64,000 nucleotides of DNA from Phycisphaeraceae bacterium D3-23 (GCA_039555135.1 CP114179.1:496001-560000); one strand, 5' to 3'; numbered from the stretch's first letter, positions 26,447-35,278 are shown. Translations and numbers: made by a program. Notes: generated from the letters alone by a model not told the origin.

Positions 26447-27649
26447 ATGGAACGGATTCCACGCGTGAAAAAAACAGACTCCCAAGAACACGCGGTCGGC
26501 CGCCCCATCACCCGCCGTCGGCTTCTCCAGTCGGCTGCGGCCTCCCTGGTCGCGCCAACCATTTTCGGCTGCGCATCAGCCCGACAGGTCGTCGAGCCGG
26601 TGCCCGGCCCGGCGCTCCCCGTCATCCCGCCGATCGTGCCGGCCCCCCCGCCGCTCGGCCCGCTCGCGCTCGACCCGCTGCCGATCGCGACCCTCCCCAG
26701 CCCGGAGCTCGGACAATCCCATGTCGTTCGATACGTCGCGGGGCTTCGCCCCTATCGGCGAGGCACCGTCCGCATCGAGCACGAGCCGCTGGACACCAAA
26801 ACCATCATCCACCACTACGGCCACGGCGGCGCGGGCTTCACCCTCTCCTGGGGCACCGCCGAAGAAGCCGCCGACCTACTCGCACGCCACCATGCACCGC
26901 CCCAGCGCGTCGCCGTCCTCGGCGGCGGCGTCATCGGGCTCACCACCGCGGTCGTCCTGCAAGAACGCGGCTACCGCGTCACCGTCTACGCCAAAGCCGT
27001 CACCCCCGACACCACCTCCGACCTCGCCGGCGCACAGTTCGCACCGTCGCTGGTCCAATGCGACAGCGACGCCCGGCTCAACCGCTGGGTCCGTGCCGCC
27101 GCTGAACGATTCCTCACGCTGCGCGGGGACGACTACGGCGTCTACGAACGCGCCAACTACACCACCGCCAACGCCGCCGCCGCGCTACGCAAACTCCCCA
27201 CCGACCTCTTCCCAACCCGACAGTTCCACCGCCTCCCCTTCGCCGGCCCGCCGCGCAGCGGGCGTGTGCATCAGACACTGCTCATCGAGCCGCCGATCTA
27301 TCTGCCACGTATGCTCCAGCGCCTGCACGAAGCGGGCGGCACACTCCTACCACGCACCTTCAACACCGCGCAAGACATCACCGACCTGCCACAAGCCGTG
27401 GCCGTCAACTGCCTGGGCCTGGGCTCGGGCGAGCTCTTCCCCGACCGCGCCCTCTCGCCGTTGCGCGGCCAGCTCGTCTATATGCAACCCCAGGCGCTCC
27501 CCTACCTCCTCAGCCACGCCGGCTACCTCTTCCCACGCAAAGACGCACTCGTCCTCGGCGGCACCGTCGAACGCGGCGTCAACGACGCGACCCCCAACGA
27601 CCGCGCCTGCCAAAACATCCTCGCAACCCACCGCCAATTCTTCGCGTAG
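26447..27649 (+). CDS. Tat-exported FAD oxidoreductase, circularly permuted D-amino-acid-oxidase fold
   Basis: 400 residues from the ATG at 26447; a GTG at 26465 is also possible. RPITRRRLLQSAAASLVAPTIFGC is a twin-arginine leader ending in a lipobox-like IFGC. The order of conserved blocks is odd: AGLRPYRRGTVRIE and IIHHYGHGGAGFTLSWG (residues 122-128 and around), which close a normal D-amino-acid oxidase, come first. The FAD Rossmann motif GGGVIG (159-164) follows, and the protein ends with YLFPRKDALVLGGTVERG...ILATHRQFFA, which normally precedes the first blocks. The pieces are otherwise complete. FAD-linked oxidative deamination of D-amino acids, or a related glycine-oxidase type reaction, in the periplasm is inferred. 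Confidence 0.85.
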   Translation: MERIPRVKKTDSQEHAVGRPITRRRLLQSAAASLVAPTIFGCASARQVVEPVPGPALPVIPPIVPAPPPLGPLALDPLPIATLPSPELGQSHVVRYVAGLRPYRRGTVRIEHEPLDTKTIIHHYGHGGAGFTLSWGTAEEAADLLARHHAPPQRVAVLGGGVIGLTTAVVLQERGYRVTVYAKAVTPDTTSDLAGAQFAPSLVQCDSDARLNRWVRAAAERFLTLRGDDYGVYERANYTTANAAAALRKLPTDLFPTRQFHRLPFAGPPRSGRVHQTLLIEPPIYLPRMLQRLHEAGGTLLPRTFNTAQDITDLPQAVAVNCLGLGSGELFPDRALSPLRGQLVYMQPQALPYLLSHAGYLFPRKDALVLGGTVERGVNDATPNDRACQNILATHRQFFA

Positions 27650-27653
27650 CCCG

Positions 27654-28562
27654 CTACTGGGCCAAACGCGACTCGGCATCATCGCCGCTTTCAGTCACAA
27701 CGACGCCCGCCACCCCAAGGTGCCCCGACACCGCGTCACGGTACTTCTCCGCCTCCCCCGGCGAAGGCAGCCCGTTGTGCCCGCCCTCGAACGGCACCAG
27801 CGTCCCGTTCGGTGCCGCCGCGAGCAGGTCCCGCGCATGCTGGTACGCAAAAATCTCGTCGTCCTGCGCATGCATAATCAGCACCGGCACATCGAGCCCA
27901 CGGAAGACACGCGCGGTGTAGAACGGGCTGCGCACGATGAAGGGCGGCACCCCAAATCCCAGGGCTTTACGCGCCACGCTCGTCCCGGTCGATTCCACAA
28001 TCACCGCAGCGCACGGCCGACGGTCCGCGACCTGCGCCGCAACCCCCCCACCGATCGAACGCCCATGGATGACGACACGCTCCGCATCCACTTCCGGCCG
28101 CGCCACCGCCTGGTCATAAAACGCCAGCGCATCCTCAACAATGTGCCTCTGCGACGGGCTCCCCGCGCTCCCGCCCGCACCGCCATACCCGCGGTACTCC
28201 GGCAGCAGCACACTCACGCCCAGCGCGTGATACAGATCAACAATCGCAAACTGATGGTCCACCAACTCCGCGTTGCCATGGAAAAACACAACCATCGGCG
28301 CGGGGCCGTCTTCAGAACTCCCGGGCGCGGGGATGAACCACCCTACGCTTGTGCCCTCATCCGTCTCGACCTCCAGCCGCACCGCGTCCCCATGCAGCGG
28401 GATCGGCTGCGCCTGCCCCGCCATCGCCGCCGGGAAGATCAGCTTGTGCTGGACCAAGAACAACAGCCCGCAGTAGACAAGGTAGATGACGACGACATAC
28501 AACACACTCCGAGCGTACCACGGCATGCGTCTGCGTTTCATAGGGGCTTGCTTCTCTGCCAT
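27654..28562 (-). CDS. membrane-anchored alpha/beta hydrolase
   Basis: 302 residues with an N-terminal transmembrane helix (about 20-38). MVVFFHGNAE is the oxyanion-side strand, LLPEYRGYGGAGG follows, and HGRSIGGGVA contains the nucleophile Ser; HAQDDE (Asp) and FEGGHNGL (His) complete the triad. It resembles the BEM46/ABHD13-17 group of serine hydrolases. Convergent with the oxidase gene, stops 4 bases apart. Substrate unknown. An internal ATG at 28541 is an alternative start. Confidence 0.85.
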   Translation of the reverse strand: MAEKQAPMKRRRMPWYARSVLYVVVIYLVYCGLLFLVQHKLIFPAAMAGQAQPIPLHGDAVRLEVETDEGTSVGWFIPAPGSSEDGPAPMVVFFHGNAELVDHQFAIVDLYHALGVSVLLPEYRGYGGAGGSAGSPSQRHIVEDALAFYDQAVARPEVDAERVVIHGRSIGGGVAAQVADRRPCAAVIVESTGTSVARKALGFGVPPFIVRSPFYTARVFRGLDVPVLIMHAQDDEIFAYQHARDLLAAAPNGTLVPFEGGHNGLPSPGEAEKYRDAVSGHLGVAGVVVTESGDDAESRLAQ

Positions 28563-28566
28563 CGCT

Positions 28567-29803
28567 TCAGGATACCTCCCCCTCTTCCTCCGGGTGTACG
28601 AACCGCATCGCCGAGTCCGCAGTCGTGCCGTGCAGGAACACCGAGATCAGCACGATCAGCCCCGCCGTGGCCCAGAGCGACCGCGCGTTCGCGTTGAGCA
28701 GATGCGTTTCGTTCAGGCCGTGCGCCAGGTAATAAAACGTCCCGATCCCGCGGATCCCCAGCCCCGCGATCGCGAACCGTTCCCGCCACTTCAGGTCACA
28801 CCCGATCAGCCCGAGCAGCCCCGCGCCCCGGCCGGACCACCAGGATAAACGCCAGCGCGACGACGACCCCCTCCCACGTCAGCGCCGCGAACAGCCCGTG
28901 CGTGATCGACGCGCCGAAGAACATCAGCAGCCCCGCCATCAGCAGCCGCTCGATCTGATCGACAAACGCGTGCAGCGTCCGGTGCAGCTCGTGGCTGCGC
29001 TCCTGGGCGCGGAACACCAGCGCCGCAACGAACACCGCGATGAACCCGTAGCCGTGCACCAGCTCCGTCCCTCCGTACGTCACCAGCGTGATCGCCAGCG
29101 CCACGAACCCATCGATAATGTTGCCCGGGTGCGTGAACCGGAAGATCAGCCACGCCAGCCCGCGCCCCGCCAGCCACCCCATCCCCACCCCCGCGCCGAC
29201 CTTCCACACCACATCCACCGCCAGCCAGCCGGACAAGCCCCCGGCCGTCACGCCCGCCCCCGCCAGCAGGATCGCCAGGTTCACGAACGGGAACGCCAGC
29301 CCATCATTCAGCCCCGCCTCGCTGGTCAGCGCAAACCGCGTCTCGCTCGTGTCCTTCTCGCCCGGGGGGCCGACCTGCACACTCGCCGCCAGCACCGGGT
29401 CCGTCGGCGCAAGCGCCGCCCCCAGGATCACCGCACCCCCCAGCGTCAGCCCCATCAGCCCCCAGCCCCCCAGCACCAGCGCCAGGATGCACAACGGCAT
29501 CGTGATCCCAAGCAGCCGCCACGTCAGCTTCCACCGCTTCCACCCCACCGGCCGATCCAGCTTCAGCCCCGCCCCCATCAGCGCCACGATCACCGCCAGC
29601 TCCGACAGCCGCTCCGTCAACTCCCCCCGCAGCAGCGGGTCCGCCCGCGGCGCATCCGCCCACAGCGTCGGCAGCAGCATCCCCACCGCCACATACAACA
29701 TCGGCAGCGACAACGGCACCCGACGAAGCAGAGGCGGCAGCACCGCCGCCGCCAAAAACGCCAGCCCCAGGATGAACACAATCAGCGTGTAGTCCTGCCG
29801 CAT
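28567..29803 (-). pseudogene. frameshifted cation:proton antiporter (CPA1/NhaP type)
   Basis: From the ATG at 29803 the protein runs through about ten hydrophobic helices, including LGAALAPTDPVLAASVQVG and LTSEAGLNDGLAFPF, the CPA1 ion-binding motifs, until LAFILVVRPGRGAARADRV and a stop at 28796. Removing one base from the CCCC run at 28826-28829 restores RPGAGLLGLIGCDLKWRERF and then GIRGIGTFYYLAHGLNETH, ending at 28567, with a normal C-terminal pair of helices. As sequenced the last helices and tail are lost. Either decay or a one-base sequence error; the intact form would exchange Na+ or K+ for protons at the inner membrane. Confidence 0.82.
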
Positions 29804-29918
29804 GCACACCAGCGTACCGCAGAACCCCGCCGACTTTCCGTGACCCCAATCTCCTCACACAGAGGCCGCAACGTCCACCCACGCTGGCGCTGAGTCCGCG
29901 AAGCGTCTGGTACCGCCC

Positions 29919-30353
29919 CTACCCCTTGCCCGCCCCGCGCTCCACCTTCGATGATGCATCCAGCAGCACGCCCGCCGCGTCCCACGAATCCGCCAGGTTG
30001 TACTGGACCCACTCCGGGCTGAGGTGGATGTCCAATGTGTCCAGCCGGCCGGGCCCGAGGTTCTGGTACCCGTGCGGCACGTTCGCCGGCCCGAACACCA
30101 CATCCCCCGCCTCCGCGTCGATCACCTGGTCCCCGACGGTAAAACGTGCCCGCCCTTCCCTCACCGTAAACAGCTCGTCGTAAGGATGCACGTGCAGCGT
30201 CGGCCCCTCGCCCACCACCTCCGTGGCGTAGTGGATAAGCGTGACCCCGGTCCCCAGGTCCTTGCCCTCCAGCAGGCCGTTGTGGTTTTGACCAAGGGTG
30301 TGCCACTGCTTGGCGGTGATTTTCGCGGGCGATGTCTTCGAGGGAATCGGCAT
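29919..30353 (-). CDS. cupin domain protein
   Basis: 144 residues. LHVHPYDELFTVREGRARF is cupin motif 1 (His, His, Glu ligands) and GDVVFGPANVPHGYQNLG is motif 2 (His). A single small beta-barrel that likely binds a metal. The start MPIPSKTSPAKITAKQWHTL looks natural. No pathway context. Function within the superfamily cannot be assigned. Confidence 0.85.
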   Translation of the reverse strand: MPIPSKTSPAKITAKQWHTLGQNHNGLLEGKDLGTGVTLIHYATEVVGEGPTLHVHPYDELFTVREGRARFTVGDQVIDAEAGDVVFGPANVPHGYQNLGPGRLDTLDIHLSPEWVQYNLADSWDAAGVLLDASSKVERGAGKG

Positions 30354-30481
30354 GGTGGTCGCTCGGGTCTGACGCGGTCGTGTGATTTATCGGGACAGGC
30401 CGGAGCGCGACGCCCCGACGACTCCCGCATCATGTCACGCCCCACGCCGCCTTGCAACGCGCCGCATGCCGGCCGCGCCCC

Positions 30482-31255
30482 TCACGCCGCCAACCTTCCG
30501 CTCCCCCGCCCTCGGAGCGTCAGCACCCCCGCCGTGCCTTCACCCGCGCCGGGCCGCGGCCCCGCGCCCGCCTCCAAACCGCTGAACCCCACACGCACCA
30601 TCGTCGGCTCGCTCACCGGCCCCGGCTCGAACGTCGGGCTCTGCCAACTCGCCGCGAACCACACCCGCGACCCCGGCTCCAAACCACCCGGCACCTCGAA
30701 CGCCGTCCGTGTCACGCTCGTCGTCCCCGCGTACTCCCAGCCCGCCAGCGTCCCCGGCGGCCGATCGCCCACGAAGTACCGAACCACCGCGCCCGACACC
30801 CCCTCCGGCTTGCTCTTGCGCGACGGCGCGGCCTGGTCGCTCAGACGCAGCAGGGCCGTCCACCCCCGCACCCCGCGCACCGTCAGCCGGGGCGCCTCGC
30901 TCGGCCGCGCCACCGCCGACTTACGCGCGGTTTTCCGGGGCGCGATCCCCAGCAACTCCCGCTGCGCATCCGTCACACTCGGCCGCGCCTTGATCACCTT
31001 CACCAACTCCCGGCTCTGCGCCGCGAGCCGCGCCAGCGCCGCGTCCTTCGCCTTCACCGCCACGGAGGTCCGCGTGTCCGGGTCGTTCGCCACCGCATAC
31101 GCCGACTGCGCCTCGGCCAGCAGCGCCGCATACGACGCCGCCTCCGCCGCCGTCACGCCGAACGCTTCGGGCCCGGGTGCCGCGCTGAGGTGTTGGCTGA
31201 ACAGTCCGGCCCAGTGCATCATGTCCGCCTGCTTCCGTGGCAACACATCCCGCAT
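30482..31255 (-). CDS. conserved hypothetical protein (helical N-terminus, FN3-like C-terminus)
   Basis: 257 residues, no signal peptide. The first 110 residues are helical (AASYAALLAEAQSAYAVAND, TSVAVKAKDAALARLAAQS, ELVKVIKARPSVTDAQREL). The second half (ALLRLSDQAAPSRKSKPEGV, TRTAFEVPGGLEPGSRVWFAASW) looks like a fibronectin-III-type beta fold. Similar small proteins occur in planctomycetes and Bacteroidetes with no known role. The C-terminus is Gly/Arg-rich low complexity. Confidence 0.7.
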   Translation of the reverse strand: MRDVLPRKQADMMHWAGLFSQHLSAAPGPEAFGVTAAEAASYAALLAEAQSAYAVANDPDTRTSVAVKAKDAALARLAAQSRELVKVIKARPSVTDAQRELLGIAPRKTARKSAVARPSEAPRLTVRGVRGWTALLRLSDQAAPSRKSKPEGVSGAVVRYFVGDRPPGTLAGWEYAGTTSVTRTAFEVPGGLEPGSRVWFAASWQSPTFEPGPVSEPTMVRVGFSGLEAGAGPRPGAGEGTAGVLTLRGRGSGRLAA

Positions 31256-31291
31256 GGCTCAAGCTCCCGTCGTCAGAGGTTCTGGGGGTAG

Positions 31292-31311
31292 GACAGGCAT
31301 TCCTGCCTGTC
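31292..31311. repeat. 20-nt palindrome, copy 2
   Basis: GACAGGCATTCCTGCCTGTC, perfect 8-bp arms with a TTCC loop; one base different from 26311-26330. It stands 17 bases from the 97-nt repeat. Confidence 0.7.
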
Positions 31312-31327
31312 GGTGTCTGAGGTTCCC

Positions 31328-31424
31328 GGTGGGGCGGGCATCCTGCCCGCCATCAAGGCAACGCCTTGAAATGCTGTTCCACTCAGGCCTCCTGGCTGAC
31401 GGCGGGCAAGATGCCCGCCCCACC
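31328..31424. repeat. 97-nt composite palindromic (REP/BIME-like) repeat, copy 1
   Basis: Outer ends GGTGGGGCGGGC and GCCCGCCCCACC pair with each other. Inside, CGGGC/GCCCG hairpins flank an inner small hairpin (AAGGC/GCCTT). The same length and plan occur at 53629-53725. No RAYT transposase is in the window. Confidence 0.82.
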
Positions 31425-31957
31425 GCCAATCCCCCTATCGACTCCCCCACCGCGCCGATTTAGAACCACCCGCAAAACCCATAAAAACCCACCCCGCGAC
31501 ACTGCCCGCCCCCTCCGCAGCATCCCCCGCAAGTCGCGGGGAACTCCACACGACCCACGTAGCGACCGACGAAATCCGCGTAGCCCCCCTCACCCCCCGC
31601 GCGGAACTCATCTGAAATGCCGTATCCATCTCCCCCCTAGCCGAGGCACCCCCCGCCACCCCCGCTGCACCCTTCAATGGTTCGGGGGCACCGTCCCCAC
31701 TCCGCGTAGACTTCAATCCATCCATCCCTGCACGCATACCAACCCCGGGCGCGTTGAACCCGGCAGGTGGATGGTCCGACTCGTGGCACAATCCGCCCAA
31801 GCCACTAGTCCGGGCATGATTCAGGAAACATTGAGACGCAACACCCATCCCGGGCCATCGCCGGGTGCGCCCGCAATTCCTTTGCACTTGTAGATCCGCA
31901 TAGATATAGTGTTTTCTGGACTAGATCCAAAGACGTCATTTTTCCGAGGATACCAAC
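31425..31957. other. 533-base stretch without a convincing gene
   Basis: Only short reading frames with poor protein-like composition are present. The last 80 bases are clearly AT-richer and lead into the small lipoprotein gene, marking the start of a lower-GC patch. No tRNA, no hairpin with T run, and no transposase remnant was seen. Confidence 0.6.
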
Positions 31958-32365
31958 ATGCCCAAGCTTCAAAACGGTAGCGATTCCTATCGACAAGCGT
32001 TCCTTGTAGCCGTGCTTCTCGCAGGTTTTGCCCTGCTGCCCGGCTGTCGCTCGACGTCGGTGATCGGCGCATGGCATGAGGCAACGGACCACGAAAACCA
32101 GATCACCTACGATTTTAGAGATGATGGCCTGGTATTTTGGTATGAGGGGTGGTCAAATGGTGTCCCGCACTGGGCGCACGTGTATCGATACGAGATCAGT
32201 GATGACAAGCTCACGCTCATCCCGCAGTTGGACTCAAATGCCGGAGAGCCCGAAGAGGCACAAGTCTTCCACTTCCAGCAAATCGACCGAGACTCCATCC
32301 TGTTGCGCTATGTGACGGACGAAAACACCACCACCCACCTCTATTTCCGTTCCCCGCCCAGATGA
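31958..32365 (+). CDS. small predicted lipoprotein, unknown
   Basis: 135 residues. The N-terminal FLVAVLLAGFALLPGC is a lipoprotein signal with lipobox LPGC. The mature part begins STSVIGAWHEATDHENQITYDFRDDGLVFWYEG, the pattern of small beta-barrel (lipocalin-like) domains that start with a G-x-W turn. CCGAGGA lies 8 bases before the ATG. Base composition is lower in GC than the neighbours. Function unknown. Confidence 0.75.
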   Translation: MPKLQNGSDSYRQAFLVAVLLAGFALLPGCRSTSVIGAWHEATDHENQITYDFRDDGLVFWYEGWSNGVPHWAHVYRYEISDDKLTLIPQLDSNAGEPEEAQVFHFQQIDRDSILLRYVTDENTTTHLYFRSPPR

Positions 32366-32430
32366 ACTCTTGGCAGGTGGCCGGGGCAGAGTCTGCGATG
32401 CCCAGGCGTGCCTCGGAGCGCACCGCCCTG

Positions 32431-32820
32431 CTACCTCAACCGTTCGAGCCGGCCCTTGCGTTTGACGATGTTTTTGTAGTCCCACTGGATGTCGCGGGCA
32501 TCGGCGAGCCAGCGTTTGAGCTGGGCAATATCAACCTGGTCGGCGGCGGTGTAGCGTTGCTCGGCCGCCTTGAACTTGCCCTCAGATTTTAATCCGGGGG
32601 CGGTGAAGGACTGGCCGCTCCAGAACAGGAGGCGGACGGCGTGTTTGAGTTTGCTGTAGCCGACGACGGGGTTGCCGTCGAGGAACCAGACGGGGTGGGC
32701 GTGTCAGATCTTGTTCTCGGCCTCGGGCAGCGCGGCGTCGATCGTCTCGGCGAGCCGGTCACAGATGCCCCGGTCGCCGGGGGCTTGGGACTGGTTGTAG
32801 GTGGTGGTGTCGGGATGCAT
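32431..32820 (-). pseudogene. DUF1801 (YdhG-like) gene broken by an in-frame TGA
   Basis: Reading on the minus strand from the ATG at 32820, 38 residues (MHPDTTTYNQSQAPGDRGIC...PEAENKI) lead to a TGA at 32704-32706, where the family has Trp, then the same frame continues HAHPVWFLDGNPVVGYSKLK to a TAG at 32431. The whole is 130 codons with one nonsense codon and no frameshift. TGA is an ordinary stop elsewhere in the window, so recoding is unlikely. DUF1801 proteins are small, cytoplasmic and of unclear role. Confidence 0.82.
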
Positions 32821-32857
32821 GGGTTACCGCTGCGCTGGAAAATACTGCTCACTAACC

Positions 32858-33262
32858 TCACTGACCCTGGCATTGTGAGCATAGAAAAGGCGGGCGATAC
32901 GGAGGCTCTCTGTGGAGTTCGGACCCACAGCGATTACAGCGAAACTTCATGTAGCCGGGAATGCGATAGTGTTCCCACGCAACTTCTGGGGACGGATCGT
33001 AGCAAGGTGGATTGATGTCGAACAATGGATCAGATTCGCGGCCATCATCAGATCTTATGTATTCGATGTAATCAAACTCGTTTGCATCATTGAATACTGC
33101 GATCTTCCATCCATTGCTTGCCTGATAAACGACTGGGCCTGCATAGATTTCTTGCGGCTCACCGATCGGTGTGAGAGTGATTTTCTCAGATTCAACATCA
33201 CGGAGAAAGCTGAAACATTCTGCTTCTGTCAAACACGGAAGTGATGGTTTTCGATGCTTCAT
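32858..33262 (-). CDS. hypothetical protein with C-terminal zinc ribbon
   Basis: 134 residues. The first part (TEAECFSFLRDVESEKITLTP, GWKIAVFNDANEFDYIEYI) resembles small DUF7693-type domains; the end FRCNRCGSE...FLCSQCQ has two CxxC pairs forming a probable zinc ribbon. The gene is near 47-50% GC against about 65% around it, suggesting later arrival. A frame on the other strand (32912-33244) has no such features and is taken as a shadow. Function unknown. Confidence 0.65.
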   Translation of the reverse strand: MKHRKPSLPCLTEAECFSFLRDVESEKITLTPIGEPQEIYAGPVVYQASNGWKIAVFNDANEFDYIEYIRSDDGRESDPLFDINPPCYDPSPEVAWEHYRIPGYMKFRCNRCGSELHREPPYRPPFLCSQCQGQ

Positions 33263-33301
33263 GCCTCGATCTGTAGTTATACCTCAATATCTAGAATCGA
33301 A

Positions 33302-35188
33302 TCACACCCTGAAGATCGCCCCGAGCTTCTTACCCATCAGCACGCTTGCACCGACGAGGGTGACGGTGAGCAGGGCCATGCCCCAGACGCCCATGGCGCT
33401 GGCGATGAAGGGGCCGTCACCTAAACGGTTGTAGAGGTCCCAGATGGCTTTGGTGACGGGGTAGTCGCCCTGGCGTTCGGCGAGGATGAGGGAGTCGCTG
33501 ACCTCGAGCATGGCGAAGCTGAAGACGAGGATGCCGCCGGCGATGAGGTTGGCCATGATGAGCGGGACGACGATGCGGCGCAGCGCGGTCATGCCCGAGG
33601 CGCCCAGGTTCAGCGCGGCCTCTTCGAGCTGGCCGGAGGTCTGCTCGAGCCCGGCGGCGGCGGAGCGGAGGATGTAGGGCAGCCGGCGGATCGTGTAGGC
33701 GACGATCAGGAAGACCAGCGGGTTGGGCAGCGCGCCGCGGAGCTGGAAGAGCGAGCCGAACTGGTAGAACAGCGAGCCCGGGTCGTTGCCGCCCATGTTT
33801 TTCTGGAAGAAGTCGGCGATCTGGGGGAAGGGCCAATTGAGCGACATCGCGACGTAGCCGAACGCCATGACGAGCCCGGGCACGGCGAGGGGGAGCATGC
33901 CCAGGGCGTCGAGGAGCCAGCCGCCCTTGATGCGTAGCCGGACGGTGAGGAAGGCGATCGCGAGCCCAAGGATGATCGCGAGGATCATCGCGGAGATGGC
34001 GTAGACCAGCGAGTTTCGGATGGAGTTGACGGCGAGCTCGTGGGTGAGCATGCCCTCGTAGTGTTCGAGGGTGAAGTCCTGGGGCAGGATTGTGCGGTAC
34101 CAGTCGCTGCCCTCGGACATGCCCGAGACGGAGGTGAAGATCACGCCGAGGTGGGGCATGACGGCCAGCGCGGTGATGCCGAGGAAGAGGACGGCCGCGC
34201 CGAGCGCTTTGAACCCGGTCAGCTTCTGCGGGGCCTGGGCGTGCTGGGCCTTGGACTGCATGGCGTACGCCCGGCCGCCGAACGCCCACTTGCCGAGCAT
34301 GTAGAGCGCGACGGCGACGGCGAGCATAACGACGACCAGGGCGTAGGGGCGTTGGTTGTCGCCGATCTCGCTGAGGCCGTAGAACACCTGCACGGGGGTG
34401 ACGTTGGTGTACTCGAACATGAGCGGGGTGCCCAGTTCGGTGAAGGACCAGATGAAGACGATGGTGCCGCCGGCAAAAATGCCGGGGAGGATAAGGGGGA
34501 GGGTGCACTGCCGGAAGCGTTTCCACCGGCCCGCGCCGAGGTTGAGCGCGGCCTCTTCGAGCGAGGGGTCGAGGTTCGCCATCGCGGCGGTGATGTTGAG
34601 GTAGAGGATCGGGTAGAGGTGGAGCGCTTCCATCAGGACAACGGCGGCGAACGTGCCGTCGACAGGCCCGATGAAGGGGAGGTGGAACGACCCGCCGAGG
34701 AAGTCGATGCCCGGGTCGGACTCGGCGCGCAGGCCGATCCACTTGAGGAAGGAATTGATCGCGCCGTATCGGCCGAGGATCGCGCGCAGCCCGATCGCGC
34801 CGACGAAGGGCGGGAGGATGAGCGGGACCAGGACGAGCGCGCTGACGAGCGACTTGCCCGGGAAGCTGTACTTCGCGGCGATGGACGCCATGGGGAGCGT
34901 AATGATGAGGCACAGCAGCGTCGTACACACCGCGATCATCAGGGCGTTGACGAGCCCTTTGACGTAGAGCGGGTCGCGGAGGACGCCGACCTCGGGGCTG
35001 ATGAAGTAGCGGAGGGTGAAATCGCCGGCGATGCTGACGGACTCGCCGGTGTCGGGGTCGATGTGGGTCGCGCCGTCGGGCTGGACGAAGCCGCCCCAGA
35101 CGGTGAGGGTGATGGGCCAGATGAGGAACGCCGCCAGGACGGCGAGGATCACGCCGTAGAGGATCATGTGGCGGGGCTTGATACGCAT
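33302..35188 (-). CDS. ABC transporter permease, duplicated (Fbp/Thi/Pot type)
   Basis: 628 residues with about 12 transmembrane helices in two related halves, as in FbpB or ThiP. Each half has the EAA loop that contacts the ATPase: LEEAALNLGAGRWKRFRQCT and LEEAALNLGASGMTALRRIV. Such permeases import ferric iron, thiamine or similar small ligands. The ATP-binding and substrate-binding genes are not adjacent on this side; they could not be assigned. The start at 35188 (MRIKPRHMILYG) gives a normal first helix. Confidence 0.9.
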   Translation of the reverse strand: MRIKPRHMILYGVILAVLAAFLIWPITLTVWGGFVQPDGATHIDPDTGESVSIAGDFTLRYFISPEVGVLRDPLYVKGLVNALMIAVCTTLLCLIITLPMASIAAKYSFPGKSLVSALVLVPLILPPFVGAIGLRAILGRYGAINSFLKWIGLRAESDPGIDFLGGSFHLPFIGPVDGTFAAVVLMEALHLYPILYLNITAAMANLDPSLEEAALNLGAGRWKRFRQCTLPLILPGIFAGGTIVFIWSFTELGTPLMFEYTNVTPVQVFYGLSEIGDNQRPYALVVVMLAVAVALYMLGKWAFGGRAYAMQSKAQHAQAPQKLTGFKALGAAVLFLGITALAVMPHLGVIFTSVSGMSEGSDWYRTILPQDFTLEHYEGMLTHELAVNSIRNSLVYAISAMILAIILGLAIAFLTVRLRIKGGWLLDALGMLPLAVPGLVMAFGYVAMSLNWPFPQIADFFQKNMGGNDPGSLFYQFGSLFQLRGALPNPLVFLIVAYTIRRLPYILRSAAAGLEQTSGQLEEAALNLGASGMTALRRIVVPLIMANLIAGGILVFSFAMLEVSDSLILAERQGDYPVTKAIWDLYNRLGDGPFIASAMGVWGMALLTVTLVGASVLMGKKLGAIFRV

Positions 35189-35247
35189 GGCGGGATTTTA
35201 GCGGGAGCGCCGCGGTTGTGTTCGCACTGGCCTACACAGCATCGTGC

Positions 35248-35278
35248 CACGGCCGAACCGCTTCAGCGGTCGGCCGTG
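35248..35278. repeat. inverted repeat upstream of ABC permease
   Basis: CACGGCCGAACCGCT pairs with AGCGGTCGGCCGTG apart from one extra base. It lies 60 bases before the permease start in a 191-base gap. A related GGCCGAC piece follows at about 35315. Confidence 0.6.

Noticed and set aside
31435-31887. 150-residue minus-strand frame between the 97-nt repeat and the small lipoprotein
   Set aside because: No conserved pattern, no ribosome site of note and composition unlike neighbouring genes.
32704-32706. In-frame TGA read as tryptophan or selenocysteine
   Set aside because: TGA ends many intact genes here and no SECIS-like hairpin was seen, so a nonsense mutation is simpler.
32912-33244. 110-residue plus-strand frame in the lower-GC patch
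   Set aside because: The opposite strand has paired CxxC motifs and a better start; only one can be real and that one is preferred.
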